DNA of 64,000 nucleotides from the NCBI GenBank assembly GCA_030734395.1, contig JAUZTG010000034.1:1550001-1614000 (forward strand). The letters run 5' to 3'. Of this stretch, positions 1-9,766 are shown piece after piece. Below the pieces are notes generated by a model. It saw only the letters and a program-made list of their open reading frames with translations. It was not told the DNA's origin and did no database searches. The stretch is from Sarocladium kiliense. Taxonomy: Eukaryota; Ascomycota; Sordariomycetes; Hypocreales; Sarocladiaceae. A program made the translations under genes and the position numbers. The first letter of the stretch is position 1; each line of letters starts with the position of its first letter.

Positions 1-209
1 GCACGGTAGACGGCACTCTCTCCCTCGTGACGGACGGTTGATGGGACAGACTGGCGGGCGAGTAGCATGGGGTGGACATCAGGCTCTCGGAGGGTAGCAA
101 TGCGGTAAGTGACGAGGGTGACGAGCGCAGTTGCCAGACCAGTAGAGTAGATGTTCCAGGAGCCGAAAAGGCCGGTCAGTGCATTGTCGAGGGACTCGAA
201 GACAGCCAT
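1..209 (-). CDS. Acyl-CoA synthetase / AMP-binding enzyme, N-terminal fragment
   Basis: Only the first 69 codons are inside the window; the gene runs off the left edge. The start is the ATG at 209-207, preceded by a purine at -3 (ACC ATG), and the frame stays open to base 1. The fragment begins MAVFESLDNALTGLFG, has a hydrophobic stretch around residues 20-40 that could be a membrane anchor, and continues with DVHPMLLARQSVPSTVR and GESAVYR. From memory this N-terminus matches fungal membrane-associated long-chain acyl-CoA synthetases, which activate fatty acids with ATP and CoA. The AMP-binding core itself lies outside, so the assignment rests on N-terminal resemblance only. It is transcribed away from the monooxygenase at 1360, and the two share the upstream gap. 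Confidence 0.55.
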   Translation of the reverse strand, partial: MAVFESLDNALTGLFGSWNIYSTGLATALVTLVTYRIATLREPDVHPMLLARQSVPSTVRHEGESAVYR

Positions 210-1359
210 GGTGGCGGTTGGTCAGGTTGTGAGGCCTGGCGGGAGGGGCAGTCGGCTGTTGGAGATTGGCCTCGCAGGCCGGAACAAACGAGAAGCGACG
301 CTCTTCAATCGAAGATCAAGCTGCTCTGCAGTCCTGTCGCAGGCTGAATATGCTGTCGTCGATAGCGTGGTGAGCGCGGCGTATGTCGTGGATGAGGGTA
401 TGAAAGCTGTCAGCTCGGCTTTCGGAACGATGGGATGCTGGAGTCGGAGCTACCTGAGGTACGGGTACTTGGCCAGACCCACGCCTGGAGAACAAACGAG
501 CGGAGACCATGTCCGTCGCCAGGAAAAAGGAGCTACCCTGCATCTTACGGTGGCACAACATTACTACCAGGCTAAAAGCGAAAACTGCAGTTCTAGTGCT
601 GACGGTCGAATCAGGGACAAAGTTCAGTGATATAACCAGATTTGGAATGTGTGTAATTCAAAGGCTGTGCATTTATGGGCATTCGTGTAATGAAGCAGAC
701 CTTTGGGGTTGTTCGCTTGGGTGTGACAGCGTGGGAGATGAGAGGGTATGAACACCCTCACCTTGAGCATGAGCACAATAAACCAATGTAGCGCCAGAGA
801 ACAACAGGAGATTGGTGGGTTTTATCGGATGGAGCGTATCAATGCGACTTTGGTAAATGATTTGCATGATTCCACCGCTACTTTACACCTGGATGAGGAC
901 GACCCGGCATCCCCAGGGTGATTTGTGCAGAGATCGTCACCACACAAGAGCTAAAACAAACGCCCTGTCGACCTAGCATGCAAACGAGCGATCTTCCTTC
1001 GTTAGCCTTTCCCACGTAGATAGAGGCTTCTAAACATTCAGCAACTCATGTGCGTTATGGTTTTCATGTACAGGCGCATCCGAGTGCGCATTGACTTCTT
1101 ACGAGCCCCTTGCTAGCCACGGGATGCCACATTAGCGCAGCGCCACCAGAGAACGATTCTCGTTTGGCCACCAGCGTTTTGATAGTCGAGACTCGGCCCA
1201 AGCGCTGCTTCCCCCCAACATCACATGGTCCCTCAAAAGACTATCAATTGCGTCAATATTGCCATCCTTTTTCCTCCTTTAGATCTGTTTCTCATGAGCC
1301 CGTAACGTTGGCACCCCGACACTCTCTGCCATGGTCTGTTAAGCCCTTGCCTGCTCAAC
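210..1359. promoter_or_regulatory. Divergent intergenic region upstream of acyl-CoA synthetase and monooxygenase
   Basis: This 1.15-kb gap separates two divergently transcribed genes and should hold both promoters. I see no conserved open frame, repeat or RNA gene in it. Short open frames on both strands at 316-867 have no recognisable protein features. Confidence 0.4.
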
Positions 1360-3230
1360 ATGGAAGACACCCCTGGCAACAGCTCCACGGCCATCCCTTA
1401 CAGCCAATTCATATGCATTGGCACCGGCTTTTCAGGAATCGGTCTCGGTGCAACAATCAAGCGCTGGTATGGCATCACAGATGTCCATTTCTTCGAACGC
1501 GAGGCCGAAGTCGGTGGCACATGGTATCTAAATAGTTACCCGGGTATGAGATCGAACCGTAACCCACGAAGTGTCTTCGTTCTGACCACCAAACAGGCGC
1601 TGCTGCAGATGTCCCAAACCTCTTGTATTGCCTCTCTTACGAATCCAATATCAGCTGGTCAAAACTTCTCCCTGAGCGTGACGAGCTTCTCGCCTACCTC
1701 AAGCGCGTCGCAGACAAGTATGATATCCCTTCAAGGACGTCATTCCGGTCCCAAGTCTTCCGCTGTGAATGGCTCGAAGACCGACAGCGCTGGAAAGTCC
1801 ACGTCAAGAACCTCGTCACTGGCCTTATAACTCTTCACGAGTCCCAGTTTCTCTTCTCCGCCACAGGCATTCTTGATCAGCCACGGGAGACTGATCTGCC
1901 TGGACTAAGCAACTTCAAAGGCCCTGTATTTCACACCGCTCGCTGGCGCCATGACGTTGACCTACGAGACAAGAACGTAGTCGTCCTCGGCAATGGCTGC
2001 ACAGGCACTCAGCTCGTCCCAGCCCTGGCACCCGAAGTTCGGAACGTCACGCAATTTGTTCGGTCTAAACATTGGATCGTGCCATCCATCAAAGCGAACG
2101 TGATCGACAAGCTCAAGTTCGTCTACCGGAACATCCCAGGTGGTATGAGATTGGTGAGGTACATCATATACTGGGGTGCAGAGGATGACTTCACGGGCAT
2201 TCACATGAACGAAAAGGGCGCAGCGTGGCGAGCGGCAAAGACTGCCAAGTTGAGGAGGTACATACAGAGAACAGCTCCGGAGAAGTATCACGACATGCTG
2301 ATACCGGACTTTGAGTTCGGCTGCAAGAGGAGGGTGTTCAATGCCGGCTATCTGGAGTCACTTCATCGTGAGAATGTTACAGTCACAGACGAGCGCCCAA
2401 AAGAGATCAAGTCAGACCACATCATCACATCAAGCGGCAAGGTTGTCAAAGCAGACGCCATTGTCTTCGCTAACGGCTTCAAGACGGAACGCGTCTTACA
2501 CGGGATCGAAGTCGTCGGTAGGAAAGAGACCTTGGAAGAGCACTGGGATGCTCTCGGGGGAGTAGGTGCCTACAACACCCTGGCTCTAAGCGGGTTTCCA
2601 AACTTCTTCATTATAGTCGGTGAGTTGAACCATCCGCTTTGCTGCTGCTAACACCTGAGGAAGGACTGTTCGAACTGACCAAATTGTCCATTACAGGTCC
2701 CAATGCAGCCACCAGTCACACCTCCGCCATCATGGCGTCCGAAAACACCATCAATTTGGCCCTACGGCAGATCAAACCTGTCCTCGACGGTCGCGCCACC
2801 TCCATTGAAGTCACTCAATCCGCAGAAGAGGAGCAAGTTTATCAACTCCAGAAAGACCTGTCAACACGGGTGTGGGCATCGGGTTGCAACGGCTGGTACG
2901 TTTCCACAAATGACGGGGGACAACCCGCTTGGAACGCAACGTTGTGGCCTTATTCCCAAGCGAACCTTTGGTATAGGAGCTTGTTCCCAGTTAAGTCACA
3001 CTGGAAGTACACTGTAAGACAACCCGTAAACATTTGTAAAGTGAACGATGGAACGCTGACTATCACGGCAGGGCATGGCATCTTCACGAGATTGGTCAGC
3101 ATTGCTGCTGTTCGGTGTCGTTGCCGCCGTAGCAATCTCAATAGCTGTAGGTCGTGGAGGAACCCTGCTGCCATTCGAGCCTCTGCAAAGCTGGCGTCAG
3201 AATTGCACAGCCCAATCCAACTACTTGTAA
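1360..3230 (+). CDS. Flavin-binding monooxygenase, Baeyer-Villiger type, with C-terminal membrane segment
   Basis: Four exons give a 560-residue protein: 1360-1543, 1597-2619, 2697-3013 and 3072-3230. Introns are 53, 76 and 58 nt with GTATGA, GTGAGT and GTAAGA donors. The FAD-binding motif GTGFSGIGLG sits near residue 22, followed by EVGGTWYLNSYPGAAADVPN. The Baeyer-Villiger fingerprint appears as FKGPVFHTARW, and the second nucleotide-binding motif as VLGNGCTGTQ for NADPH. Such enzymes insert oxygen next to ketones or oxidise heteroatoms. The last exon encodes about 50 residues with a hydrophobic run WSALLLFGVVAAVAISIAV, a probable tail anchor. The spliced exon 1/2 join restores the family sequence YPGAAADVP, which supports the splice sites. 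The substrate is unknown; the gene could serve secondary metabolism or detoxification, but no biosynthetic genes adjoin it. Confidence 0.88.
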
Positions 3231-4283
3231 TGTTGCAGGCGGTGCCTGAGTTTGCCATGTGACGCTTCAACCTATGATAATATAAGTGCATATTCTGTCT
3301 ACTATCTTATCCCATATTCTCCATTCTATTATGCTCTTTATCTGAGTGCACAAGGCTGAAGACGGACAAAGCTGTTTGTGGACCATTGAGTAGGGACGGA
3401 CAATGCACGATGCGAAGTAAGATATAAACTGCAAAATGGTTTCTTTTTGTTTGGACTTCTCGTCCTCTCTGGTATTCTGTCTACAGCAGGGGACAGAAAT
3501 CTCAACTGTCGTAGCCCTGATTCCATCCGTAGAGGCTCCATTGTCCTGTGCTCCGTGTGCCAGGAGCCGACAGACGCCTCGCGTTCCTGTGCCGATGGCT
3601 CTCGACGAGCAAGAGCTTCCTTGTGTGAGAGCGCAAACTTCCGGCCCAGCCCCTTCCATCTATTGGGGGCCACCAGAAAAACAGCGCTCGCGTATGCTCA
3701 AATGCTATCGTCGAAGACAGGATAAACCGAACGTTGACCCTTATGTCCCCCAAGTCTATGCTCATGGCCCGGAGATCAACCCTTTCCTGGGTCACCTCGA
3801 GCAAACCGACCAGCGAGCCGAGAAAAATCCACTTTTGTCTATGTGTGTACGGCGATATCATGACCCTCTATCATGAAAAAAACGAGAAATGCCCTGAGAA
3901 GAAACAATTGGTAGACGGCAGAACATGATAACGTCATGTCTCTGTCCAGATTTTGGAGGCCCGGAAACAGCGTGTAGTTCCAGGCACCCGTCTCCCGTGT
4001 TCCCTCGGTGTCGGTCTAAGGGTATCAGATGAGGTTGTCGAAATCAAAAGAAACGCGATCTATGAGATGCTGCGTAGATGCCCTCGTGACCGATGCTGCT
4101 TTTTGCCAGTATCAAAAAGGCACTCGTCCGTCCATCTTCGCGAATCATGATGTCGCCGTGTCGTCAAAATAAAACGTTCAAAAATCGCAAACCGCGGGTG
4201 AAAACAAATGTCGCAAACGTTGTGCCATCAGGCATCTTGGAGCTGACGCTGGTTTGCGTTCAGCATAGTGGTATGGCAGGTAT
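3231..4283. other. Convergent intergenic region between monooxygenase and DED1
   Basis: This 1.05-kb stretch holds the 3' ends of two convergent genes. Several open frames of 90-146 codons overlap on both strands at 3267-3876, but they show no motif, no splice logic and no recognisable family, so none is annotated. Confidence 0.4.
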
Positions 4284-6604
4284 TTACCACCAAGAGGACT
4301 GGCCACCAGGGCCGCCGGGGTTGCCGTAGCTGCCGCCACCGCCACCACCACCGCCGTAACCACCGCCATAGCCGCCGCCAAAGCCACCGCCTCCCTGGGG
4401 CGGGCCGCCGTAGCCGCCGCCATAGCCAGAGGCCTGGGGCGGGCCCCCGAAGCCGCCTCCGCTACCGCCGCCGCTGAAACCACCGCCGCCGAACTTACGG
4501 AAGTCACGGTTCTGGGCGCCACCGCGGCCGCGACCACCGCCACGACCACGACCGCCACCACCACCGAAGGAAGACTCCCGAGCAATGGTCTCGAGGAACG
4601 CGGGAACCTCCTGATTGGCCTCCTTGAGCAGCTCCATGAGGTCGCGGACGACACCACGGTTGCCACGGTTGAAGAAGGCAGTGGCAATACCAGTGTTGCC
4701 AGCACGACCAGTACGACCGATACGGTGAACGTAGTCGTCGATATCCGTAGGCAAGTCGTAGTTGACGACATGAGTGACGTTGGGAATATCCAGTCCTCTG
4801 CAGAGATGTGTCAGTAAGGATCAACTAAGCGTATGGAAATTGATGATATGGGTGGTTGAATGATATGAGCGGAATATGCAAGGGGTGTAGGTAACATGAA
4901 GCCTCAAACGGCAATATGCGGAGAAGAATATGTGGAAGGAGCAAAATAGGAGAAGGATATGTGGAAAGAGCATTTCGGGGGTCTTACCGAGCAGCGACAG
5001 CAGTGGCCACGAGAATGGGGCAGCGACCGTTGCGGAAGAATTCCAGGGCGCGCTCACGCTCGCGCTGGGTACGGTCTCCGTGAATAGAGGTGGCCGGGAA
5101 GCTCTGGTTGATGAGGAAGTCTGAAAGCGAATCGGCCATGCGCTTGGTCTCAACAAAGATAAGGGTGAGGCCACCAGCGTGGGTGTGGAGGATGTCGAGA
5201 AGTACAGAGCGCTTGTCGATGTCCTCGACGTACTCAACCTTCTGAGTAATGTTCTCGGAGGTGGAACCAACACGACCAACGGACAGGAAGACGTAGTCCT
5301 TGAGGAAGTCGCGGGCAAGCATCTGGATGTCACGCGGGAAGGTCGCGGAGAACATCAGAGTCTGACGGTTGGCCACAAGAGGCATGTCCTCGCCTTCAAC
5401 AATGCGGCGAATCTGGGGCTCGAAACCCATGTCAAGCATGCGATCAGCCTCATCGAGAACGAGGTACTTGATGTTGCAAAGCGAAATGCGGCCACGCTCT
5501 ATGAGGTCCACAAGACGACCAGGGGTCGCAACGAGGAGATCACAGCCACGCTCGATCTGGCGAAGCTGGGAGCCAATGTCGGCACCACCGTAGACAACGC
5601 AAGGGCGGACCCAGGAGCGGTAGGCGAACTTGCGAGACTCTTCGTAAATCTGAGAGACCAGCTCACGGGTGGGAGCCAGAATGAGGGAGGTCGGGTATGC
5701 CTTGCGCTGGCGGCCGAATTGTCCAGCAGCGCTAGCGGGAGCAGGCGAAGGACCGTGGAGGAAAGCCTGGGAGAGAATGGGGAAGAGGAAACCACCAGTC
5801 TTTCCAGAACCAGTCTGGGCACAAGCCATGAGATCACGACCGCCGGAAACGATCGGGATGGAGTACTTTTGAACAGGTGTGGGGACCTTGTAACGAGCAA
5901 GCTCGATGTTGCGGCACAGATGCTCATCGAGAGGGGGAGTGGTAAACTCGAGAACAGGCTCGGGAACATCATTTCCAGAAGCCTCAACCGGGATGTCGTC
6001 GTACTTCTCGAAGTTGATGCCAGTGTGCTGCTTGGACGGATCGTCGGCAGTACCGAAGAGCTCGCGCTCGACGCGGGGGTTGGCCGGACCAGGGACGTGC
6101 TTGCCGTCCTTCCACTGGCCATCGCCAGAGCCGCGAGCAGTGTAGCCACCGCCGGCGCCGCCGTGGCCACCTTCATGACCACCGTAGCCTCCACGGCCGC
6201 CACCTCCCCAGCCGCCGCGGCGTGGACCGCCGTTGGGCGCCGGAGCGTTGTTGCTGGAGAAGTTCATTTCGACGCCGTTGTTGTAGTTGTTCTGGCGAGC
6301 GCTGTAGTTTTGGCTAGGCCAAAGGTCAGTAAGAGCTCCTTGTCATGTCAAACCAAAGGGTTGTAACGTACTTGGCCCAGGCACTCTGGTTGATGCCGTT
6401 CATCGGGGGACCGCCAGGGCTAGGAGGGCCAGGAGGACCAGGAGGACCGCCGTTCATGGCAGGAGCACCGTTGGGAACGGGGGCCGGACCGCCACGACCG
6501 CGCATGTGCGGAGGGATATAGGAGCGGCCACCGGCCTGCGGAGGACCACCCTGCTGGCCATCTTGGCCGAGGTTGAGGCCTCCCATGTTAAGCTGATCAG
6601 CCAT
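4284..6604 (-). CDS. DED1: ATP-dependent DEAD-box RNA helicase Ded1
   Basis: Three exons read on the minus strand: 6604-6372, 6313-4988 and 4797-4284; introns are 58 and 190 nt. The product is 690 residues. It unwinds RNA to help the 43S complex scan mRNA leaders during cytoplasmic translation initiation. All helicase motifs are visible: Q motif (YKVPTPVQKYSIP), Walker A (AQTGSGKT), PTREL, TPGR, DEAD in VLDEADRML, SAT, ARGLD and HRIGRTGR. The second intron splits ARGLD between R and G. A Gly/Arg-rich N-terminal region starts MADQLNMGGLNLGQDG, and an RGG plus poly-Gly tail ends in QSSWW, as in Ded1/DDX3 proteins. The sense strand upstream is strongly pyrimidine-rich, common for highly expressed fungal genes. 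A 395-codon open frame on the opposite strand at 5179-6366 is a codon-bias shadow. Confidence 0.97.
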
Positions 6605-7376
6605 GATGATTCGAGACGTGTGTTGATGCGGTTTTCAGCGTGGTATCGAAATCGTAAATTCGTTGATAACTCTCAGAAATCAAAGAGAGTGACTCGTGAA
6701 AAGATCTGTCTTGACGAAAAAGACAGAACGTGACAACGATGAAAGAGAATGACAGGGAGGAAGCGGATGGGCTCCAAAGTAGTCCTTCTCTCAAATATTA
6801 GATTCCAGGGACACGAGCGAGGCGTGTCAGATTGCTTCCTGCAAATTTCCCTCGAAGAACACGCAGAATCTTCAAAAGGAAAGACGAGAGGAAGGAAAGA
6901 AACGAGATGAGATGCGGCGGGGAGGATGGATGATGGAAAGAGAGGAGAGGAGGGGGAGGAGATTTTTGTGGTTTGTGAGGTTTTGATGGATTTGGGGAGA
7001 AGAGGGAAGAAAAAAAGGGACGAAATGAGAGAAGGCTTTCTTCACAAGGAGAGACGTAGGGGAGGCGAAAAAAAATTGGTGAGGCCGCATCAGAAAGCAG
7101 TTTAGCGCAGGCTGCGGCGATGGGCCAGGTGACGCTAGGTGCGGGAAGCCTGAGCTGGCAGTGGGTTGCGGAGGACCCAGTCTGGGTTTTCAGGGGGCGT
7201 TGCAGTGAGGTGGCAGCCTGCGCCTGGCGAGTGGGGCTACCCTCAACACCGTGACCTCAGCGTTGCCCAGCACTGCTGAGGCACGTTTCGGGCGGCACTT
7301 GGTGGCGTGACGCGCATGTCAGCCCGATGACGCTCGCTGGACTTCACCGCCTCTGGGCGTCCTACCTAGGTAAGGT
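6605..7376 (-). promoter_or_regulatory. DED1 upstream region with long polypurine/polypyrimidine tract
   Basis: The plus strand from about 6875 to 7075 is almost pure A/G, so the DED1 sense strand is CT-rich just upstream of its start. Such tracts are typical of promoters and leaders of strongly expressed filamentous-fungal genes. At 7363-7372 there is a perfect TACCTAGGTA palindrome next to AAGGTAG. No open frame of interest is present. Confidence 0.45.
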
Positions 7377-8060
7377 AGTGTGATGTTGCTGCTGCCTTGG
7401 TCATTATTCTATAGCCTATTGGTGTTGCTATTTTGCCCAATGTGCCAAGTCCTATCAGTAGTCCTGTCATTGTGACTATCTTGGCTTATATTCGTGTTGC
7501 TATCCTACGAATACCTTATACTTTGTTTACCTTGCTATCTTAGAAATTGTCTTATATCAAAGAGAAGGTCGTTTCTTCGGCAAGTCTGACACGATACTAG
7601 TAACGTTTAGGCCTCACTGTGGAATCTTACTGCCTCGTTTGGTATGCTACATCAGATTTATCTCGCTATTCTGCTTCCTATTTGCCCCGAAGTTTTGTCT
7701 TGCTATCCTGATGGCCATCCTGCAACGGATTTGTCCAACTCTTCCAACGACTATTCTATTAGATTTATCTTCCTATGCTCAACATAGCCTTACGCCTAGC
7801 TTTGCCATCTTGATGACTCTTCTACTTTATACGTGCTTGGCTGCTTTATTAAGTCTTCTACCTTATCTTCCTCTTCGTACCGTCCTGTCTGTCTTAGACT
7901 CAGTCTTGCTGTCTTGATAACTATTTGATATCCTTTGCATCTTGCTATCCTGATCATTGATCTACTTGAATTCTATCTCGCGGTTTTATAATCTGTTTCA
8001 TTTCCTATCCATCGTGGTATATTGACACGAAGCCAAGAGCTAGTCTTACTTTCGATCTTG
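7377..8060. repeat. T-rich, strand-biased region with diverged repeats of a 14-bp word
   Basis: The base composition shifts abruptly to T-rich on the plus strand. The word CTTGCTATCCTGAT is exact at 7699-7712 and 7941-7954, with variants at 7801-7814 (TTTGCCATCTTGAT) and 7905-7918 (CTTGCTGTCTTGAT), and shorter matches near 7425, 7495 and 7531. Several copies lie about 100 bp apart. A 92-codon hydrophobic open frame at 7639-7917 is explained by the T-rich composition and is not called a gene. It may be a decayed tandem repeat or transposon relic. Confidence 0.45.
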
Positions 8061-8560
8061 CTCGAGCCTTTGTTCCAGAGAACGGAGTCATACTCACGAC
8101 GTTTTAGACTTTCGCGCTGCCATGACTTGCCGTGGCGTCGATTTTCCGCTGTTGCTCACACACTCCGCGTCTCAATGTGGCAAAGTGTGGCAGCATGACT
8201 CGATGCCTCGAGGCATGGGACACTTCGACTTTTGGGATGGAGGGTGCCACCACCACGTGCAAATAATATTCCGGAGTAGGGTTCTGTGTCGTTCGACAGT
8301 TTACGATGCCGTCTTGGTCGCCTTCCATATTCTAATACAACTGGAAAGATAGCGTCATTGCGCACTCGCCTCCGCAGATAACCACGGATTTCTCACTAAG
8401 CAGGAAAAGGTTGCCGTTTGGGTGCAACACTGGCCAGAACCTTCTGCCAACTCATGAACCGTGATTATGAGACCGTGATTGCTGCCAGAACCAGCTTCCT
8501 CTGTTTACTAGTACAAGCCATATCGCTCTATTGCATCCTCATTTGCCATCGTGTCCCGCT
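8061..8560. other. Intergenic region downstream of proteasome beta-4 gene
   Basis: Composition returns to that of the surrounding DNA. I see no gene, RNA or repeat here; it presumably holds the 3' UTR of the minus-strand proteasome gene. Confidence 0.35.
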
Positions 8561-9378
8561 TTAGGCGCTCTTCACCACCTTGTCGTCATCGAACTCTATG
8601 TCCACAATGCCATCCGCCTTCACCGCCTTGACGACCATTCCCTTGAAGTCGATGGGAAGCCTCCTCTTCAGCTCGTCCGTGCACATTGTCAATAGCTTGA
8701 TGCCCTGTCCGAGTGTGATGTCTGGATGGTGGTGCTTGTCGAGGATCGCGAGGCAGTAGTATCTGACAAGAGAAAGGCAGTTCTTAGCAACTCGAACCCC
8801 ACATCCGTGCCTTATTAGGCCGATGATACATGGAAGACTTACTGTGCGTAGCCATGTGCCGCGTACGGGAGCTCTGCGAGTGATGCCAGGTAGTCCAGCC
8901 AGTATAAAGATGGCTTGCCGGTGATGGGGTCGACGCCTCCCATCAGCAGGTTGACGTTGTACGGCTTGCGCGACCGGAGGCTCGATGCAAGTTCTCCACG
9001 AACAAAGTTGGCAAGCCCAGACGGTGAGAGATCGGTCTCGTTGCGCATCGAGTAGAGCTGAGCATTTCTTTGGATGTATTCGGCGAATTGGACTGTGCAA
9101 GGGAGCAGTCAGCTTCATGGAGTCCTCGGAATCCGGTTCTGCGGGTATGGGTGAGACGCTCACCTGTGTCTCCGGCCTCTCCTGAGAACGCCAGCAGGGT
9201 GTTCTTGTTCAGCGCTCTCGTCTTGTCGTCGGAAGCTTTGAGAATGGTGGCGCCGCGCATCGCTGCCTTGGATGCGGCAATCAAGGTGAAGTCCTTGCCC
9301 GTGATGCCTAGTAGAACCTCCCTGGTATCAAAATCAGTACAATGTAGGTTCACTACACCCCACAAGATGTGCTTACAT
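8561..9378 (-). CDS. PRE1: 20S proteasome subunit beta type-4 (Pre1/PSMB2)
   Basis: Four coding segments give 203 residues: 9378-9377, 9321-9164, 9092-8843 and 8762-8561, with introns of 55, 71 and 80 nt. The first coding segment is only the AT of the start codon; splicing a GTAAGC...ACCAG intron that holds a TACTGAT branch site joins it to G and yields ATG followed by EVLLGITGKDFTLIAASKAA, the expected beta-4 N-terminus. The protein continues with GATILKASDDKTR, GEAGDTVQFAEYIQRN, RPYNVNLLMGGVDP and HGYAQYYCLAILDKHHHPD. Beta-4 is a structural, non-proteolytic subunit of the core particle and keeps no N-terminal Thr. Length agrees with the family (about 200). The gene is divergent from RRP9 across 388 bp. 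Confidence 0.95.
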
Positions 9379-9766
9379 GTTGGCGATGTTGTGTTCGTTC
9401 GTATGGAGCGAGGGAGAAGCTGGTGATGGAGGCAAGCAAGTGGTTGCGTTGGAGCTCCGACGGTCGCCTGTAAACTCCCAGGCTGTAGCTGCACTGCGCG
9501 TCAAGCTCCCACGGCGCCGCACCGCACCAGCCTCAAACGTCAGCCACTACTTGGGGAAGCGGATGAATTGATCTTCCGGCAAGTTGCTCTTATCGATGCT
9601 TCTGATAAGCAATGGACCCACATAGCTCTCCAATCCTCGGCGGCTCTGGAACTTTTTTTTTCTTTGGCTGCGAAGAGTGACCTCTTGCTGGAAATTCACT
9701 TCTAATGCGGGACGCATCGCTCTGAACGAGACACGGGATCTTCAGTTGTCAGCGTTCTCGCCCACC
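9379..9766. promoter_or_regulatory. Bidirectional promoter of PRE1 and RRP9
   Basis: This 388-bp gap separates two divergent housekeeping genes. A T9 run and pyrimidine-rich stretch at about 9652-9665 lies upstream of RRP9. No other feature was recognised. An open frame extends RRP9 upstream to 9677, but the family start fits 9767. Confidence 0.45.

Noticed and set aside
3436..3876. 146-codon plus-strand open frame between monooxygenase and DED1
   Set aside because: Overlaps similar-length frames on both strands, low-information sequence, no recognisable domain.
5179..6366. 395-codon open frame on the plus strand
   Set aside because: It lies exactly antisense to DED1 exon 2, whose helicase motifs are unmistakable; long antisense frames arise from the third-position bias of strongly expressed genes.
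7639..7917. 92-codon hydrophobic open frame, possible membrane protein
   Set aside because: The hydrophobicity follows from the T-rich composition of the repeat block; no start context, family motif or splice signal supports it.
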